From Meandrina meandrites (taxonomy: Eukaryota; Cnidaria; Anthozoa; Scleractinia; Meandrinidae), in assembly GCA_963693305.1 (NCBI GenBank), contig OY855910.1, positions 19,808,362 to 19,872,361 of the forward strand: a DNA stretch of 64,000 bases. The letters run 5' to 3'. The translations under genes were made by a program, and so were the position numbers. Shown here piece after piece: positions 35,367 through 50,052 of the stretch. The notes below the pieces were generated by a model. It made no database searches. It was given only the letters and a program-made list of their open reading frames with translations, and was not told the DNA's origin. Each line of letters starts with the position of its first letter. Position 1 is the first letter of the stretch.

Positions 35367-35599
35367 TTCATTTTTCTATTTTAAACCGATCAGATCATTA
35401 TTGATCCAACGTATACCAGTAGGATCATCGTCCACAGTTGCTTGCTTGTTTAAATGTTTTTATAAATACGAGAAAACCCACTGCATTTCGCTTCCGAAGA
35501 AAATTTGGGCCGAGAAAATTTGGGGAGTGGAGTCCCAAGGCAGCCCGACCAGAGGTGGGGGGAGGGGGAGAATAGACTGAGGGACTAAATGGCCTAGTA

Positions 35600-38420
35600 A
35601 GAGAAGAAAGGATTTGGAAAGCGAATCTCTCGAAATGGTGTGTGTGGAAATCTGTCCAGGTAAAGCAAGGAACAGTATTTTTGGAGTGGTGTACAAGCCG
35701 CCAATTATGAATCGTGAAAACTTTTTATCAAGTTTTAAGCAAGACGTTCTTGAAAAGCTGACCGATGACGCGAACAAGGATATTATTATGATGGGCGATT
35801 TTAACGCTGATGTTATTGCATCAAAACCCTGTAAATATACACGGAGCCTAATGCATGCAACCAGACTTCACGGCTTGAGTCAACTTGTCAAAGAGCCCAC
35901 TCGCGTAACAGAGCACACAAAGACAGCAATTGACCTAGTATTTGTAAATAATTTGCATCGCATTGTTTCACATGGAGTACAAGATTTCGCAGGCAGTGAT
36001 CATTCTGTTGTCTTTGCTGTTAAAAAAGCTGGAGTTTGCAAGGCCCATGCGGAAATTCGCGAAGTGAGGTCATTTAAGCGCTACAACAAAGAAAAGTTTC
36101 GCAGTGAGGTGGCTGGTATTCCCTGGAGTGTTGTTGAGTCATTCGATGATCTGAATGATGCCGTTTCTGCTTGGAACACTCTTTTTGTCGATATTGCCAA
36201 TCGTCATGCACCTATCAAAAAGCTGAGAACGAAGCGTACAATAAAGCCGTGGATCACAAAGGAACTGAAAGATGTAATGGCTGAGAGAGACTATGCGTAT
36301 AAAGTCGCCAAAAGATCGGGAGGTAAACAAGAAATGTGGGACAATTATCGCAAGTTAAAGAACTTAACAAACAGGAAAATCAAGGCGGCTGAGGCTTTGT
36401 ATTACAAGAAACTAATTGAATCCGCCCAAGGCCCTAAAGAGATGTGGTGCACGTTGAATTCAGCTTTGGGAAATGAGAAAGTGGAAAATTTGACATTTCA
36501 ATTGCAGGAAGGTGAACGTATTATATCAGAACATAAAGCTGTCGCGTCTAAATTCAACAAGTTCTTTGCAACCATTGGATGTCGCCTTGCCAAAAAATTG
36601 TTCTTCATATCAAAGGATGCCTGGAAGAAATACGAATCTGCTGTCCAAACTGATGATGAAAATCTATGTGAACTTCAATGCGTCAGTTCTAAAGTTGTCT
36701 CTAAGATTTTGCACTCATTGAAGGTCAACAAGGCAGCTGGACTAGACAAAATACCGGCAAGGTTAGTGAGAGATGCCGAAGCGGAGCTTGCTCCCTCAAT
36801 AACATATCTCATTAATAAATCGATCACAGACGCAACTGTTCCTGCCTTGTGGAAGGTTGCACGTGTAACCCCTCTGTATAAAGCTGAGGATAAACTTTTG
36901 GTTGAAAACTATAGACCTATTTCTGTGCTGCCGGTTCTAAGTAAAGTTTTGGAGAGAGTGATACACACACAATTGAGTGCTTATCTAGATCACTTGGGTT
37001 GGTTATACAAACATCAGTACGGATTTAGACGTGGGCGTAGTACGGCACAAGCGGTCGGTCAACTAAACAACTCTGTGCTTGATGCCATTGATGGAGGAAA
37101 AGTCGCTGGTATGCTATTTCTCGATATATCCAAGGCAGTCGACTCTATAAATCACAAGATAGTCCTGGGAAAGCTTGAACACATCGGGCTAGCAGCAAGG
37201 AGTCTGAGATGGTTTAAATCGTATCTTGCAGACAGACGGCAATGCGGGGAGACAGACAGACAGACGGGGAGGTATCAGAGACTCGCCCTATTGACTTGGG
37301 TGTTCCACAAGGAAGTATCCTAGGCCCACTTCTATTTAATGTTTACATTAACAGCTTGTCAGCTGCTGTAACGAAGAGTGAACTCATATTGTATGCGGAT
37401 GATGCTGTTTTAATAGTTGCTGCATGCGTCGACACCCCAAGAGCTTAATGATGCCCTTCGACATGACTTCACCCTAATCTCCGACTGGTATACCGAGAAC
37501 AAATTAACGCTCAATGTAAAGAAGACCAAATTGATGCTTTCAGGTAGCAAGACAATGTTGTCTCCGTTTAATGACTTTCAGTATTCTACTGATGAAGGGC
37601 AAATAAATCGTGTTTCATCTTTTAAGTATCTAGGCGTATTACTGGATGAGAAATGGAAATGGAAGGTGCATGTCAATAGCCTCTTACAAAAATTAGGACA
37701 TCGCCTTTCAGTCTTCAATCTAATCTATCATATGCTGGATCAGAAAAGTCTCACAGCATATTTTAATGGCCTACCACACCTAGATTATGCAGATATTGTC
37801 TGGGGTGACCAGCCTGGTCTTACAACACAGATGAAACAATTACAATCTTTTCAAAATCGCTTTGCGAAGAAGATCGTTAAGTCGAAAGTGTCATCAGCAG
37901 AGGCCCTGACGTCGTTGCGGTGGGTGTCTTTACATGCGAGGTGGTTCGGTCATCGGTGTTGTGTTGTGCAAGATGCAATGAAAGGTAGCATCCCCGAGCA
38001 TTTCGGTGTATTCAGATCCACCATGAACCAACAACACGGTTATAATACCCGAAATGGCTACATGCCCAAAGTCAGCAGGCCAAGAACGGAATGGGGAAGA
38101 AGCAAAACATATTATAAAGCCATTAACGACTGGGGCACGCTACCAAGTGCTTTAAAGAAACTGATGCCGAAAACAATTTTTAAATACAAACTGAAACAGT
38201 TTTTATTAAACCATTTTTAACCTTAGTTAGTAGTATTTTAATTTCTTGTTCTAGTTTTTAATCTTAGTTAGCTACAGTTTTAGATATTTTTAGTTTTTAT
38301 ACCGCATAGGTTTTGTCCTTTTGACATTTATTTTCTCAGAGGACCCTCCTGAAAACCACCCCTAGGTGATTGGAGGCCTCCTCTTAAAATATTATGTATT
38401 ATATATTATTATTATTATGG
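35600..38420 (+). mobile_element. Non-LTR retrotransposon (CR1/Jockey-like), 5'-truncated and frameshifted
   Basis: Begins inside the endonuclease domain: MGDFNADV and GSDHSVV are present, but the first about 100 residues are missing. The reverse transcriptase follows, with AAGLDKIPARLV, NYRPISVLPVLSK, LFLDISKAVDSINHKI, GVPQGSILGPLLFN and the catalytic LYADDAVL. One frame change lies at a (cagacaga) run near 37240-37265 and another near 37415-37435, so the copy cannot make a full RT. The C-terminal part (37440-38217) is typical of anthozoan elements. A 3' UTR of about 180 bp ends in a TTA microsatellite at 38395-38418. Fragments of related elements lie at 51192-51837 (minus) and 57077-58058. 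Confidence 0.92.
35614..38220 (+). pseudogene. LINE endonuclease/reverse transcriptase coding region, broken
   Basis: The three reading-frame blocks are 35614 to about 37245, about 37242-37420, and about 37417-38220. Together they cover the second half of the endonuclease, the whole RT with the YADD active site, and a C-terminal domain. Restoration would need two frame corrections plus the missing 5' end. Confidence 0.9.
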
Positions 38421-38559
38421 GGAGCAGATGAATGCCATCTCTACTTCTCCCTACGTACGTACATACGTAAACTGGTAAACAGAGCTTACAATTTTGACAT
38501 CCATGTTATGATCAATTGACAGCTGTCAAAACAAGGTATCCGCTGACCAGTATCACGTA

Positions 38560-38782
38560 ATTGGAGTGAGCAACCACGATACGTCATCAATGCCCACAGC
38601 CCATTGCGCGCTATTCAAGATGGCGGCCGCGGGAATTTCGAAGAGGCTGAAAGGCTCTTTTTCGAAAATCGATAAAAAAATCAGTTCGCTAGGTAAGTCA
38701 TTTTATTAATACAGGATCTATTAATTAACACATTTGGAACATTTTTAGCGATACTTGTAAAAACAGTGGAGGGTTCCTTTAA
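38560..38782 (+). mobile_element. End of a TTAA-type element with outward-facing start codon and splice donor, copy 2
   Basis: Reads outward: AAGATGGCGGCC, ATG at 38620, coding MAAAGISKRLKGS then FSKIDKKISSL, then AG|GTAAGT at 38692/38693. It ends with CAGTGGAGGGTTCCTTTAA at 38782. It matches the inverted copy at 29040-29224, so start region, reading frame and donor are shared by both copies. Confidence 0.55.
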
Positions 38783-40135
38783 TATCCTGCCATGAACAGG
38801 ACGGTTCCGTACCGATGTTTGAGGCTAGCCGAGCAGAGGCTCCAGCCAGATTTAAGACTTTCGCTGCAGATTTTGGTAAAAATTGTGCACTTTGTGATAA
38901 AAGCACCAAACTTGGTGGAAATAGGCAGCATAATGCAGGAATCAATTTCAGATATGGCGCCAGCGCCAAAATTAGGTCTGAAACAAATTAAGAGGATGTT
39001 TTGTAAATAGTCGCCATCTTTACCGGAAGTGAATTGTGCATCAACAGGAAGTGGCTTAAACCTGCTGTTAAAACCTCCAGGTTACCATATTGAATAAAAT
39101 ACATATCTTTGCTTTCAATGTAATGCGAATGTAAATCATGGACAAGGCGAAATAAATAAATTATAAGTTTTTCTAAACAATTTGGAACTGGGTATTCTGA
39201 ACCGGATGTGAGTCTTAATGTTAAGTTTGTCTTCTCTACTGCAGTAATACGAACATCTTTCCAAATAATATTTTAGTCTTTTTTTTTTTTCAAAATACTT
39301 CTCGCACTTTTTAAATATGTTCTTAAAATAAACTAATTCTGTTGTAAGCCCAACATGATACAATGAGAATGCTAGAAGTCAGCTCACCTCAGTCACTTAA
39401 GGCCAGCTGTGGTTTAGAGATATTCGCCCTGGTTTGGCTTTATTAGTATAGTGAGCTCACTAGATTCTTAAGTTTAAAAATATAATACAAATATACCTAA
39501 AGCAAGTGATAAAATATCATAAGGATAACAGGTTACTACCAAGTAAAAACCTGTAGTCAGTCAGTTGCAAAGATGGTCTTCTGTGTTCACACGCCTCTTA
39601 TCTGTGCGGTTTTTGTGCTCTTCAGGCATTCTGATGCACATACACCTGTCTGGGTCATCCATTTGTTCATTCAATTTGCCGTTGGTGTAGATGGCCCCCT
39701 GTTAAGCATTTACACAAACCTAATTCTAATGACTTTAGTACCAAGTAAAACCCTTAAGTCAGTCAGTCTTGTGCATGGCTTTATGCACTCTAGACTCTCG
39801 CCTGTTCGCCTGTTTGATCTGACCTCTATGTGCTTACGCACATGTCAGGTTGTTCACGTAGCCATTCATTGTTTCATTGATAATGCATATTAAAACCTTG
39901 AGCGTTCCGAAACATCTTGGTTTTAGCATCAAAAATGGCATCACACAGTGTTGCAACTATTCCCAAACAAATCAAACATAAAATGAGCCCATCAAAAAGA
40001 ACAAGCTACCCTTATTCAGTTGTCCTTCGCCAAAAGATGTTTCCAAGACCAAGCAACATATAACATCTCTAAAGAATGATTGCTACACTGTATATCGTGC
40101 CAAAAAAGAGAAGGTAACCTATATGAATTCCCTGT
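38783..40135. other. Intergenic DNA, nothing recognised
   Basis: 'aaaacctgtagtcagtcag' (about 39546) and 'aaaacccttaagtcagtcag' (about 39748) form a degenerate direct repeat. The 106-codon frame at 39573-39893 has no recognisable family. Confidence 0.4.
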
Positions 40136-40784
40136 TAAACCCGAAACATGTTTAGAGTAAACATGTTTCAACAAAACATGTTTCACCTAAACATGTTTGT
40201 TAATGCATTGTTCACATCAAATGTCAGTTTCAAACGCGTTTCATGCCTGGTGTTATAATTTATGCGGTTCTTGATATGGTACTTGCATAAATCTTGTACA
40301 CTTCAGCTCGAAATTACAACATTTCCATTAATTCCTTGGTTTAGTGTCAATTTTTAAGCCCTTCGGAGGAGAAGGGCTTTCCAGCGTTTAGCAAGCAGAC
40401 AGCATTTGCGCTGTCTTCAGTACAAGAAGAATTGTTTGTAACTTTTGGTTTTGAATTGCGCTTGTAGTTGCTGCCGTTAAGTTTGGTAGCGATGTTCTCC
40501 CAAATTTTTCCGCTTTCAACCCATCGCCAATAATCGCTGTCATTTCGCTACATCGACCCTTATTTTAACTAAGCATTAGGCCCAATTTTAAATCTTTTGA
40601 GCATTCGCGTCCTGTCCACATGTCCGCCACTCTTACATGTAACATCTTTCATCTGATCATGATCGAAACTACCTCTTGAGGTTCCTTCAATTTCTGGCGA
40701 TCATGATTCGCGCAACACCCCTCTGGTGTAAGCACTTTTCACAGCGGAACATGTTTCACTCATGTTTCGGCCAAGTGTGAACAC
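40136..40784 (-). mobile_element. Nonautonomous DNA element, GGCCGAAACATG family, copy 2
   Basis: Inverted relative to 1281-1912. The right end reads catgtttcggccaagtgtg and the left end has clustered AACATGTTT palindromes (40144-40200). An inner hairpin lies at 40359-40380 (agcccttcgg to aagggctt). Confidence 0.55.
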
Positions 40785-41119
40785 AGCTTTAGTGACATGA
40801 AAATCAGTTGTGCCCCCGTCTTTGTCCCACCTTGCCAAAATACGCATTTGTCCTCTAGGTAACATGATAGTTATTCGACTGTCGACACTGCTGTGCTCGT
40901 TTTGTTTGTAGCAAATGTAGCAAAGTCAGTCAGCAAGTTGACATTGTGTTTGTGTTAAGCATTTGGAGTTGGTACCAGCTTCCGATACTTGCTTGCCTGG
41001 GAAAGAGATGTCCAAAATGCTACCATTTTTTTAAAGCTTCACAGTGTGTGATACTGCATGTGTCCTACTTTTTCCAGACACGGAAAAAACATAAAATGAG
41101 ACTGCATGATCAACCTGGA

Positions 41120-41540
41120 AATTATTCAAGAATGCAACCAATGCTTTCCTTTCATTGAGTGAACGCCACTGTCAAGAAGATGACACTGTATATAGTAGAA
41201 AGATCTGTTCTCTTGCTGTCTAACAGAGGTAGCACTAAAAATACAGAGAATAGAGTAATTGAAGCACGCCAACAGCTGTTTGTGCAGAAAGGAAGTGGCC
41301 TTGATGCCACATCTCCAACAAAAGCAGACAAGTAAAAGCAGCATTACTTCAAAGAGAGCTACATATTAAACAGACTATTGCTGGCAACAAGCAGGTAAGG
41401 TCATTGCCTCATTCACAGCTTCCTTTTCCACGCGCCTGTGGATCGTCGTCTAGTGCAAAAGGTTTTGGCAACCACTTTGGACAACACTTCCCGATTTCAC
41501 AGCAGCTGCAGAGAGCTTACCAAGCGTGATAGTAAGAAGA
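41120..41540 (+). pseudogene. Decayed repeat-borne coding fragment (unidentified family)
   Basis: Across two frames the sequence reads ENRVIEARQQLFVQKG, then SPTKAD and a frame change to KAALLQREL, then WTTLPDFTAAAE. This order (ARxxLF, PPTxAAL, WTTLP) is one I associate with the C-terminal part of a protein family common in invertebrate repeats; I cannot name it with confidence. Stops and frame changes show it is not functional. Confidence 0.35.
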
Positions 41541-41880
41541 CACACAGAGACGATGATGGTTCTGGCACAGCGAGTAGTACAAAAGCTTCATGATCTCGAA
41601 CAAAGCTGTTTTCTCGTTATGGGAGCGCATTTTTTTATTCGACAACCAATTTTTCGACAACCATTTTTGGAGAAAGGACACATCTTTTGGTTGCAAAAAG
41701 TACAAGGTCTAGGATCTGCAGGTATTTGCTTTTTGGAGAGAACACATTTTTCGGTTGTCGAAAGTGCACCCAATTACACAATAGATACAAAAACAAACAA
41801 ACACGGTTTTGCAACAAAAACTAGTGGATTTCAACAACTCAATAGTTCTCCAACCTGCCAATGTTGTAGCTCTATTTTTC

Positions 41881-42030
41881 CCAAGAGCCAAAGACGCAGC
41901 AGAAGCAGTCGAAGACGACGATGCAGCAGCAGACAAAGGCACAGCAAATACAGCGACAAAACAAACCTTCGAAAGCGAAGATGCAGCAGCAGACGAAGAC
42001 ACATCAAATACAGCGACAAAACAAACCTTG
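41881..42030 (+). repeat. 63-66 bp tandem duplication
   Basis: 'gatgcagcagcagac' followed by an 'acagcgacaaaacaaacctt' motif occurs twice in tandem. Open in several frames; no protein assigned. Confidence 0.7.
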
Positions 42031-42401
42031 CATTCTTGCAGGATCTAGGATCCAAATGCGAGGAGTACGAAACCCTTCGTGGGGGAATTGGCCAAAAACT
42101 GTCTACAGAAAATTTGCGCACCGCGAAACAAACCGACGAAAAAAACAACAGACTCTGTCTCCGAGTCGATATGGCCTACAATGTGTGCCGATTTGTTTTC
42201 CAACGAAGAGACAAACTCGCAAAGAGCGGACCAATCCTTCCAGCAAACCTTTTCTTCTAGCTGCTGGTATTTTTTCACGCATGCACGGAATTGTTCGAAT
42301 CGGAAACGTGGAAGCTGTCCTTTTTTTCGCACAAGTTTATGGTTTTTAAACCGGATTTAAAAATCCGGGACATTATTTTTTGTTCCCATGCATGAGGAAA
42401 C

Positions 42402-42407
42402 TACCGT
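42402..42407 (+). repeat. Left copy of the TACCGT target duplication of the 9.8-kb element
   Basis: TACCGT directly precedes GGGTAGGTACTT here and directly follows AAGTACCTACCC at 52182-52187. Confidence 0.7.
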
Positions 42408-42421
42408 GGGTAGGTACTTCA

Positions 42422-44563
<2,142 letters not shown>

Positions 44564-45560
44564 CAAATATGTGTGAAGCGAGAAATATGATATTATATGA
44601 ATCATCTCGAGTTGAAATTCTCCATCTGTTTTTCTTGTCGCTTAATAAAAACGTCAAAAGTGAAATAAATGTGTGTGTCGTTGGACTTTAGTTAAGGTGT
44701 GTACAGTATGAGTGAAAAGTGCAGTGTAACTAGACAGGGTTCACACAGTCTTGAAAAGTCCTTGAATTCTAGGGAGAGTCTTTGAAACGTCCTTGAATTC
44801 CATTTTAACTTGAAAAGTCCTTGTATTTCTGTCAAATTCCTTGAAAAGTCCTTAAATTTTCTTCAACTTTAAATGTAGTGGGGTCGAAAGCAAATTGCTT
44901 TCCATAGACTTTGGTATTCTTTTCCTGTGAAAAGCAACTTCAAATACTGTAAAACACGGGTGTAAAAGCATCTAATAAAGAGAAAAGGCAAGTGAACTGA
45001 TAAATGTAGAGAAGGATCTGTTGTCGTTTGTGAACTGTATAGAGGTGTGTTTTGTTTGGCTACGGACACCATGGGGTGGAGGGGGGGGGGGGGGGGGCGG
45101 GAGGTGGTAAGGTGAAATGAAGAGTTTAAATTTATCTTTGAGACAACACCCTAAGACAGATTTAAAGTTTACCTTGGCTTTTGTGCGAAAAAAATCGATC
45201 AGGTTTAATTCTTGTTTCAGCGTGTAAATCTTATACACGCCAACCGTTACATTAAAAGACACCGACTGTCTCTCTGTGATGTTACGAAAGTAGCTAAGAA
45301 TATTTTCTTTGTGTCTGGGTGTTCAGGTTTAATGCATAGCACGTGAGTAGTGAGAATTACTTAACTTCTGCTTCCTTATGGCAGACAAGTCTCCTGCGAA
45401 CACAATGGCTTACACGTATTGGCTATCAGACGAAAAGTCTTATTGTGTTTTCGGTTTGATCCTTCAACATTTAAAGCGGAAACGGCATAAGAACAATATA
45501 AATGACCAACTAGACTGAACATTCAATTACTCTTTTTTTTTCTAATAAACCAGTAGTTGA
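44564..45560. other. Interior of the giant element, left part
   Basis: Contains repeated 'cttgaaaagtccttgaatt' motifs (44750-44860) and a poly-G tract (about 45080-45097). No gene recognised. Confidence 0.45.
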
Positions 45561-46676
45561 TGGTGTAGCTGGTATGGGCGGCAATCGCTAAATATATTTT
45601 CATCCACGCCATTCCACCTGAATCGGCAAAGGACGAATCAATAATCCAATATTTTTTTAAACAATTACTGATTTGACGCAGACATTATCCCTCCCGCCCA
45701 GTTTTAATTATTTGCGTTCCACAGTATATCAGAAGTTAACGTCAAGAAAAGTGTGTGCAAACGAACAAGCACACTTTGGGGAATGGAGACACGCAATATC
45801 TTTTATTCTTTTTCTACCACTGGCTTTTGTTTTATTCCACATTCAAAGCATCAACAGTATCCAGCTTGATTCTCGCACGGCAAAATATGTAAATGATCTT
45901 GTGAAGCAGTTCAGAAAAAAACAGACTGGAAGTCAGTTTGACCACGTGATTTGTCCACCACGCATAGGAAGGAACCTGGTTGATTTTTTTTTTAATAAAT
46001 AGAACGGACAACGTTAAACACTGAACAAATTATACAAAAAAGAACTTGCAGGCCTTGATGTTTAATAATTATATATTTCTTCTTGTCAAAGGCTTAAACC
46101 CAAAATCAAACTGTAAATCGTGTTCCTGTGGAAAAAACATCGCCCGCGGGGAAAAGACATCATGCGTCAAGGACAGCAAGGGACAAACCCGTTGTCCATG
46201 CGTTGTTGCAGGCGATTCATGTACAAGAGATTGCAGATGTAAAGGGTGCAAAAACTGTTCAGCTGAGCTGGACATTTCTACTGTTTCTGTAACAAGTATC
46301 CCTGAACATGTTTCAAACGTGTCTTGCAAATGTGGCCAAAACAAATCAAAAGAATTGGCAGAGTTCGTAGCGTGCAAGGATGGTATTCGGAAATCCAAGT
46401 GCCCCTGTTGACGTGTTGCGCAGACGTGTGGGTTTAAATGCAAATGCATAAACTGTGGGAACCCCAATGGAATAAGAATGAGAAGGTGCGATGAAAACAT
46501 GAATAAAATCCAACAGAAAAGAAAGCGCGCGAGAAGGAGAGCTGAGTATTTGGCCTCCCAAGACATTCTTCCGGTGACCATGGACCACGCACGAGACGTG
46601 TTTATTATACAGCGTATTCTCGCTTCTAGGAGAAACCACAGTGCCGCGATCGCTAGAAAATATAACTGGTTTGTTT
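45560..46676 (+). pseudogene. CXC (tesmin/TSO1-like) cysteine-rich domain coding region, broken
   Basis: The first CXC block is within 46046-46411: CKSCSCGKN, then CxC and CRCKGCKNC. The second block starts CKCGQNKSKE and continues past an in-frame TGA (46409-46411) to FKCKCINCGNPNG and a basic segment QQKRKRARRRAEY ending at TAA (46676-46678). Two CXC blocks joined by a linker are the DNA-binding unit of tesmin/TSO1/LIN54 proteins. Upstream pieces in other frames (AIPPESAKDESI near 45610; QLDSRTAKYVNDLVKQF near 45870) look like the N-terminal part of the same protein. It lies between the two 18-bp arrays, so it may be a remnant of the element's own protein or a captured gene. Confidence 0.6.
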
Positions 46677-46982
46677 AACCACCTTGTTAATTCGAAAATT
46701 TGCAAAGAAAGCAATTATACAGTAAGCAGAAAAATAGAGTCACAAGTTTCTGCAAAGCTGAATCATTGATCAAAAAGCAAAAAATTGGAAAGTTACTATC
46801 AAAGTGACAATTAATTTTGTATTAAAAAATAAGAAAAATACCATTTTAAAATATTGTTTATTTATCTATCATAGAAGTGGATGCAAAATTCGGTTAAACC
46901 ATAAAAATGCGGAGTGAAATGTTATTTTGCATGAAGTTGTTTTATCATCAAGCACTTATATTGTAAGCTAATTAATCACAAC

Positions 46983-47269
46983 TATAACAAAATTCTCGAA
47001 TCTGATTGGTTCTTAGCACGCCCTATTTTTTACCAAATTGGAGCATGCGCGGCTTAAGTGTCCAATAACAAGGTGTCCAATAACAAGGTGTCCAATAACA
47101 AAGTTCGAGTGCTGCGCATGCGCGCGCTCTTTATTTGGTTCTTTGTTGTGACTAAATACTCCTTGATATTCCTAAAACCTTCAGCTTCAAGAATGGCTTT
47201 TTTGCCTTAGTGATGATAAGTCCTTAGTAGGCTTCGCTTTATCTATTTTTTTTCTCGAATTTTGTTATA
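46983..47269. mobile_element. MITE with TATAACAAAATTC termini
   Basis: The termini tataacaaaattctcgaa and ttctcgaattttgttata are inverted copies. The interior has 'gtgtccaataacaag' three times in tandem (47058-47102). Confidence 0.7.
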
Positions 47270-47287
47270 CTTATGATTAATTGATAA

Positions 47288-47432
47288 TAGGACTGAGTGT
47301 CGTCCAATTCTCTCTGTAATCATACTCGTGATTAAACAAATCGGACTCCCGCTACGCGGTCGTTCGATTTTGTTAATCACTCGTAGAGTCCTCGTATGAT
47401 TACAGACCGAATTGGACTCCACTCAGTCCTAT
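47288..47432. mobile_element. 145-bp palindromic MITE
   Basis: The arms taggactgagtgtcgtccaa and ttggactccactcagtccta, with inner 'tgtaatcatactcgtgatta' and its near complement. It directly abuts the next foldback. Confidence 0.75.
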
Positions 47433-47433
47433 T

Positions 47434-47833
47434 GGCCATGTTCTAAACGAGCAGGGGACTGGGTACGAACATATTTTTTCTTGGTACGAATGTTCAATAT
47501 CGATTGAATTGAAAATGGGGCACGTCATCTGAAAGAGCATCCAAAAATTAGTAAATTCACCAAATTTGATGGTTATTGGTTTAAACGCAAAGGCATGGTA
47601 CACTTTGAAAATAAGAGAGCTTAGTATGGATTGGAGGGCGCCTGTCCCTCCAATCCATAATAAGTGTACCATGCCTTTGGATTTAAACCAATAACCGTCA
47701 AATTTGGTAAATTTACTAATTTTTGGATGCTCTTTCAGATGACGTGCCCCATTTTTCAATTCAATTGATATTGAATGTTTGCACTGAAGAGAAAATATGT
47801 TCGTACCCAGTCCCCTGCTCGTTTAGAACATGG
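47434..47833. mobile_element. 400-bp foldback element, copy 1
   Basis: Two arms of about 195 bp from GGCCATGTTCTAAACGAGCA to its complement TGCTCGTTTAGAACATGGC, meeting at 'ggcgcctgtccctccaatcc' near 47645. Copy 2 is at 51080-52130. Confidence 0.85.
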
Positions 47834-48735
47834 CTAATTACCATTACTTATTATTGATTTACTCACGTCATTAGTAAGTACAATTATGATTTCGAAGAGT
47901 GATAAGTGTCATGGGTTTACTTCGAAATAAACTACCCTGGGAAAGTTTGAGCAAAGTATCTCAAGTAAGCAAAGTATCTCGAGTAAGCAAAGTATCGCAA
48001 GTAAGCAAAGTATCTCAAGTAAGCAAAGTATCTCAAGTAAGCAAAGTATCTCGAGTAAGCAAAGTATCTCAAGTAAGCAGAGTATCTCAAGTACGCAAAG
48101 TATCTCAAGTAAGCAAAGTGTCTCAAGTAAGCAAAGTATCTCAAGTAAGCAGAGTATCTCAAGTAAGCAAAGTATCTTGAGTAAGTCAAGCATCTCAAGT
48201 AAGCAAAGTATCTCAAGTAAGCAAAGTATCACAAGTAAGCAAAGTATCTCGAGTAAGCAAAGTATCTCAAGTATGCAGAGTATCTCAAGTAAGCAAAGTA
48301 TCTCGAGTAAACAAAGTATCTCCAGTAAGCAAAGTATCTCAAGTAAGCAAAGTATCTCAAGTAAGCAAAGTATCTTAAGTAAGCAAAGTATCTCGAGTAA
48401 GCAAAGTATCTCAAGTAAGCAGAGTATCTCAAGTAAGCAAAGTATCTCGAGTAAGCAAAGTATCTCCAGTAAGCAAAGTATCTCAAGTAAGCAAAGTATC
48501 TCAAGTAAGCAAAGTATCTTAAGTAAGCAAAGTATCTCGAGTAAGCAAAGTATCTTCAGTAAGCAGAGTATCTCAAGTAAGCAAAGTATCTCAAGTAAGC
48601 AAAGTATCTCAAGTAAGCAAAGTATCTCCAGTAAGCAAAGTATCTCCAGTAAGCAAAGTATCTCAAGTAAGCAAAGTATCTCAAGTAAGCAAAGTATCTT
48701 GAGTAAGCAAAGTATCTCAAGTAAGCAGAGTATCT

Positions 48736-49015
48736 CCCGTACAAAATTTTTGCCGAGATCTCGCCAAGATTACCGAGATCTCGGTGAGATTGCCGAGATC
48801 TCGGCGAGATAGCCGAGATCTCGGCGAGATTGACGAGAACTCGGCGAGGTACCCGAGATCTCGGTGAGATTACCGAGATCTCGCCGAGATCTCTCCAAGA
48901 TTTTTCCGAGATCTCGGCGGCCAAAAACTCGCCGGGAATCTTGCCGAGATCTCGACGAGATCTCGTCGAGATTCTCGCCGAGATTGGCCATATCTCGGTT
49001 AAAATTTTGTACGGG
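48736..49015. mobile_element. MITE inside the 18-bp array, copy 1
   Basis: The termini CCCGTACAAAATTTT and AAAATTTTGTACGGG are inverted. The interior is made of 'ccgagatctcggcgagat' repeats. It interrupts 'gtatct|ctcaag' of the array, giving a 2-3 bp duplication at most. Confidence 0.85.
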
Positions 49016-49772
49016 CTCAAGTAAGCAAAGTATCTCAAGTAAGCAAAGTATCTCAAGTAAGCAAAGTATCTCAAGTAAGCAAAGTGTCTCAAGTAAGCAA
49101 AGTATCTCAAGTAAGTAGAGTATCTCAAGTAAGCAAAGTATCTCGAGTAAGCTAAGTATCTCAAGTAAGCAAAGTATCTCAAGTAAGCAAAGTATCTCAA
49201 GTAAGCAAAGTGTCTCAAGTAAGCAAAGTATCTCAAGTAAGCAGAGTATCTCAAGTAAGCAACGTATCTCGAGTAAGCTAAGTATCTCAAGTAAGCAAAG
49301 TATCTCAAGTAAGCAAAGTATCTCAAGTATGCAAAGTATCTCCAGTAAGCAAGTATCTCAAGTAAGCAAAGTATCTCAAGTAAGCAAAGTATCTCGAGTA
49401 AGCAAAGTATCTCAAGTAAGCAGAGTATCTCAAGTAAGCAAAGTATCTCGAGTAAGCAAAGTATCTCAAGTAAGCAAAGTATCTCGAGTAAGCAAAGTAT
49501 CTCCAGTAAGCAAAGTATCTCAAGTAAGCAAAGTATCTCAAGTAAGCAAAGTATCTTAAGTAAGCAAAGTATCTCGAGTAAGCAAAGTATCTTCAGTAAG
49601 CAGAGTATCTCAAGTAAGCAAAGTATCTCAAGTAAGCAAAGTATCTCAAGTAAGCAAAGTATCTCCAGTAAGCAAAGTATCTCCAGTAAGCAAAGTATCT
49701 CAAGTAAGCAAAGTATCTCAAGTAAGCAAAGTATCTTGAGTAAGCAAAGTATCTCAAGTAAGCAGAGTATCT

Positions 49773-50052
49773 CCCGTACAAAATTTTTGCCGAGATCTCG
49801 CCAAGATTACCGAGATCTCGGTGAGATTGCCGAGATCTCGGCGAGATAGCCGAGATCTCGGCGAGATTGACGAGAACTCGGCGAGGTACCCGAGATCTCG
49901 GTGAGATTACCGAGATCTCGCCGAGATCTCTCCAAGATTTTTCCGAGATCTCGGCGGCCAAAAACTCGCCGGGAATCTTGCCGAGATCTCGGCGAGATCT
50001 CGTCGAGATTCTCGCCGAGATTGGCCATATCTCGGTTAAAATTTTGTACGGG
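49773..50052. mobile_element. MITE inside the 18-bp array, copy 2
   Basis: Same element 1037 bp downstream with almost no changes. It arose by duplication of the surrounding array, not by a second insertion, because flanking array variants are shared. Confidence 0.85.

Noticed and set aside
39573..39893. 106-codon plus frame
   Set aside because: Hydrophobic but with no recognisable family; frame not supported by any neighbouring exon.
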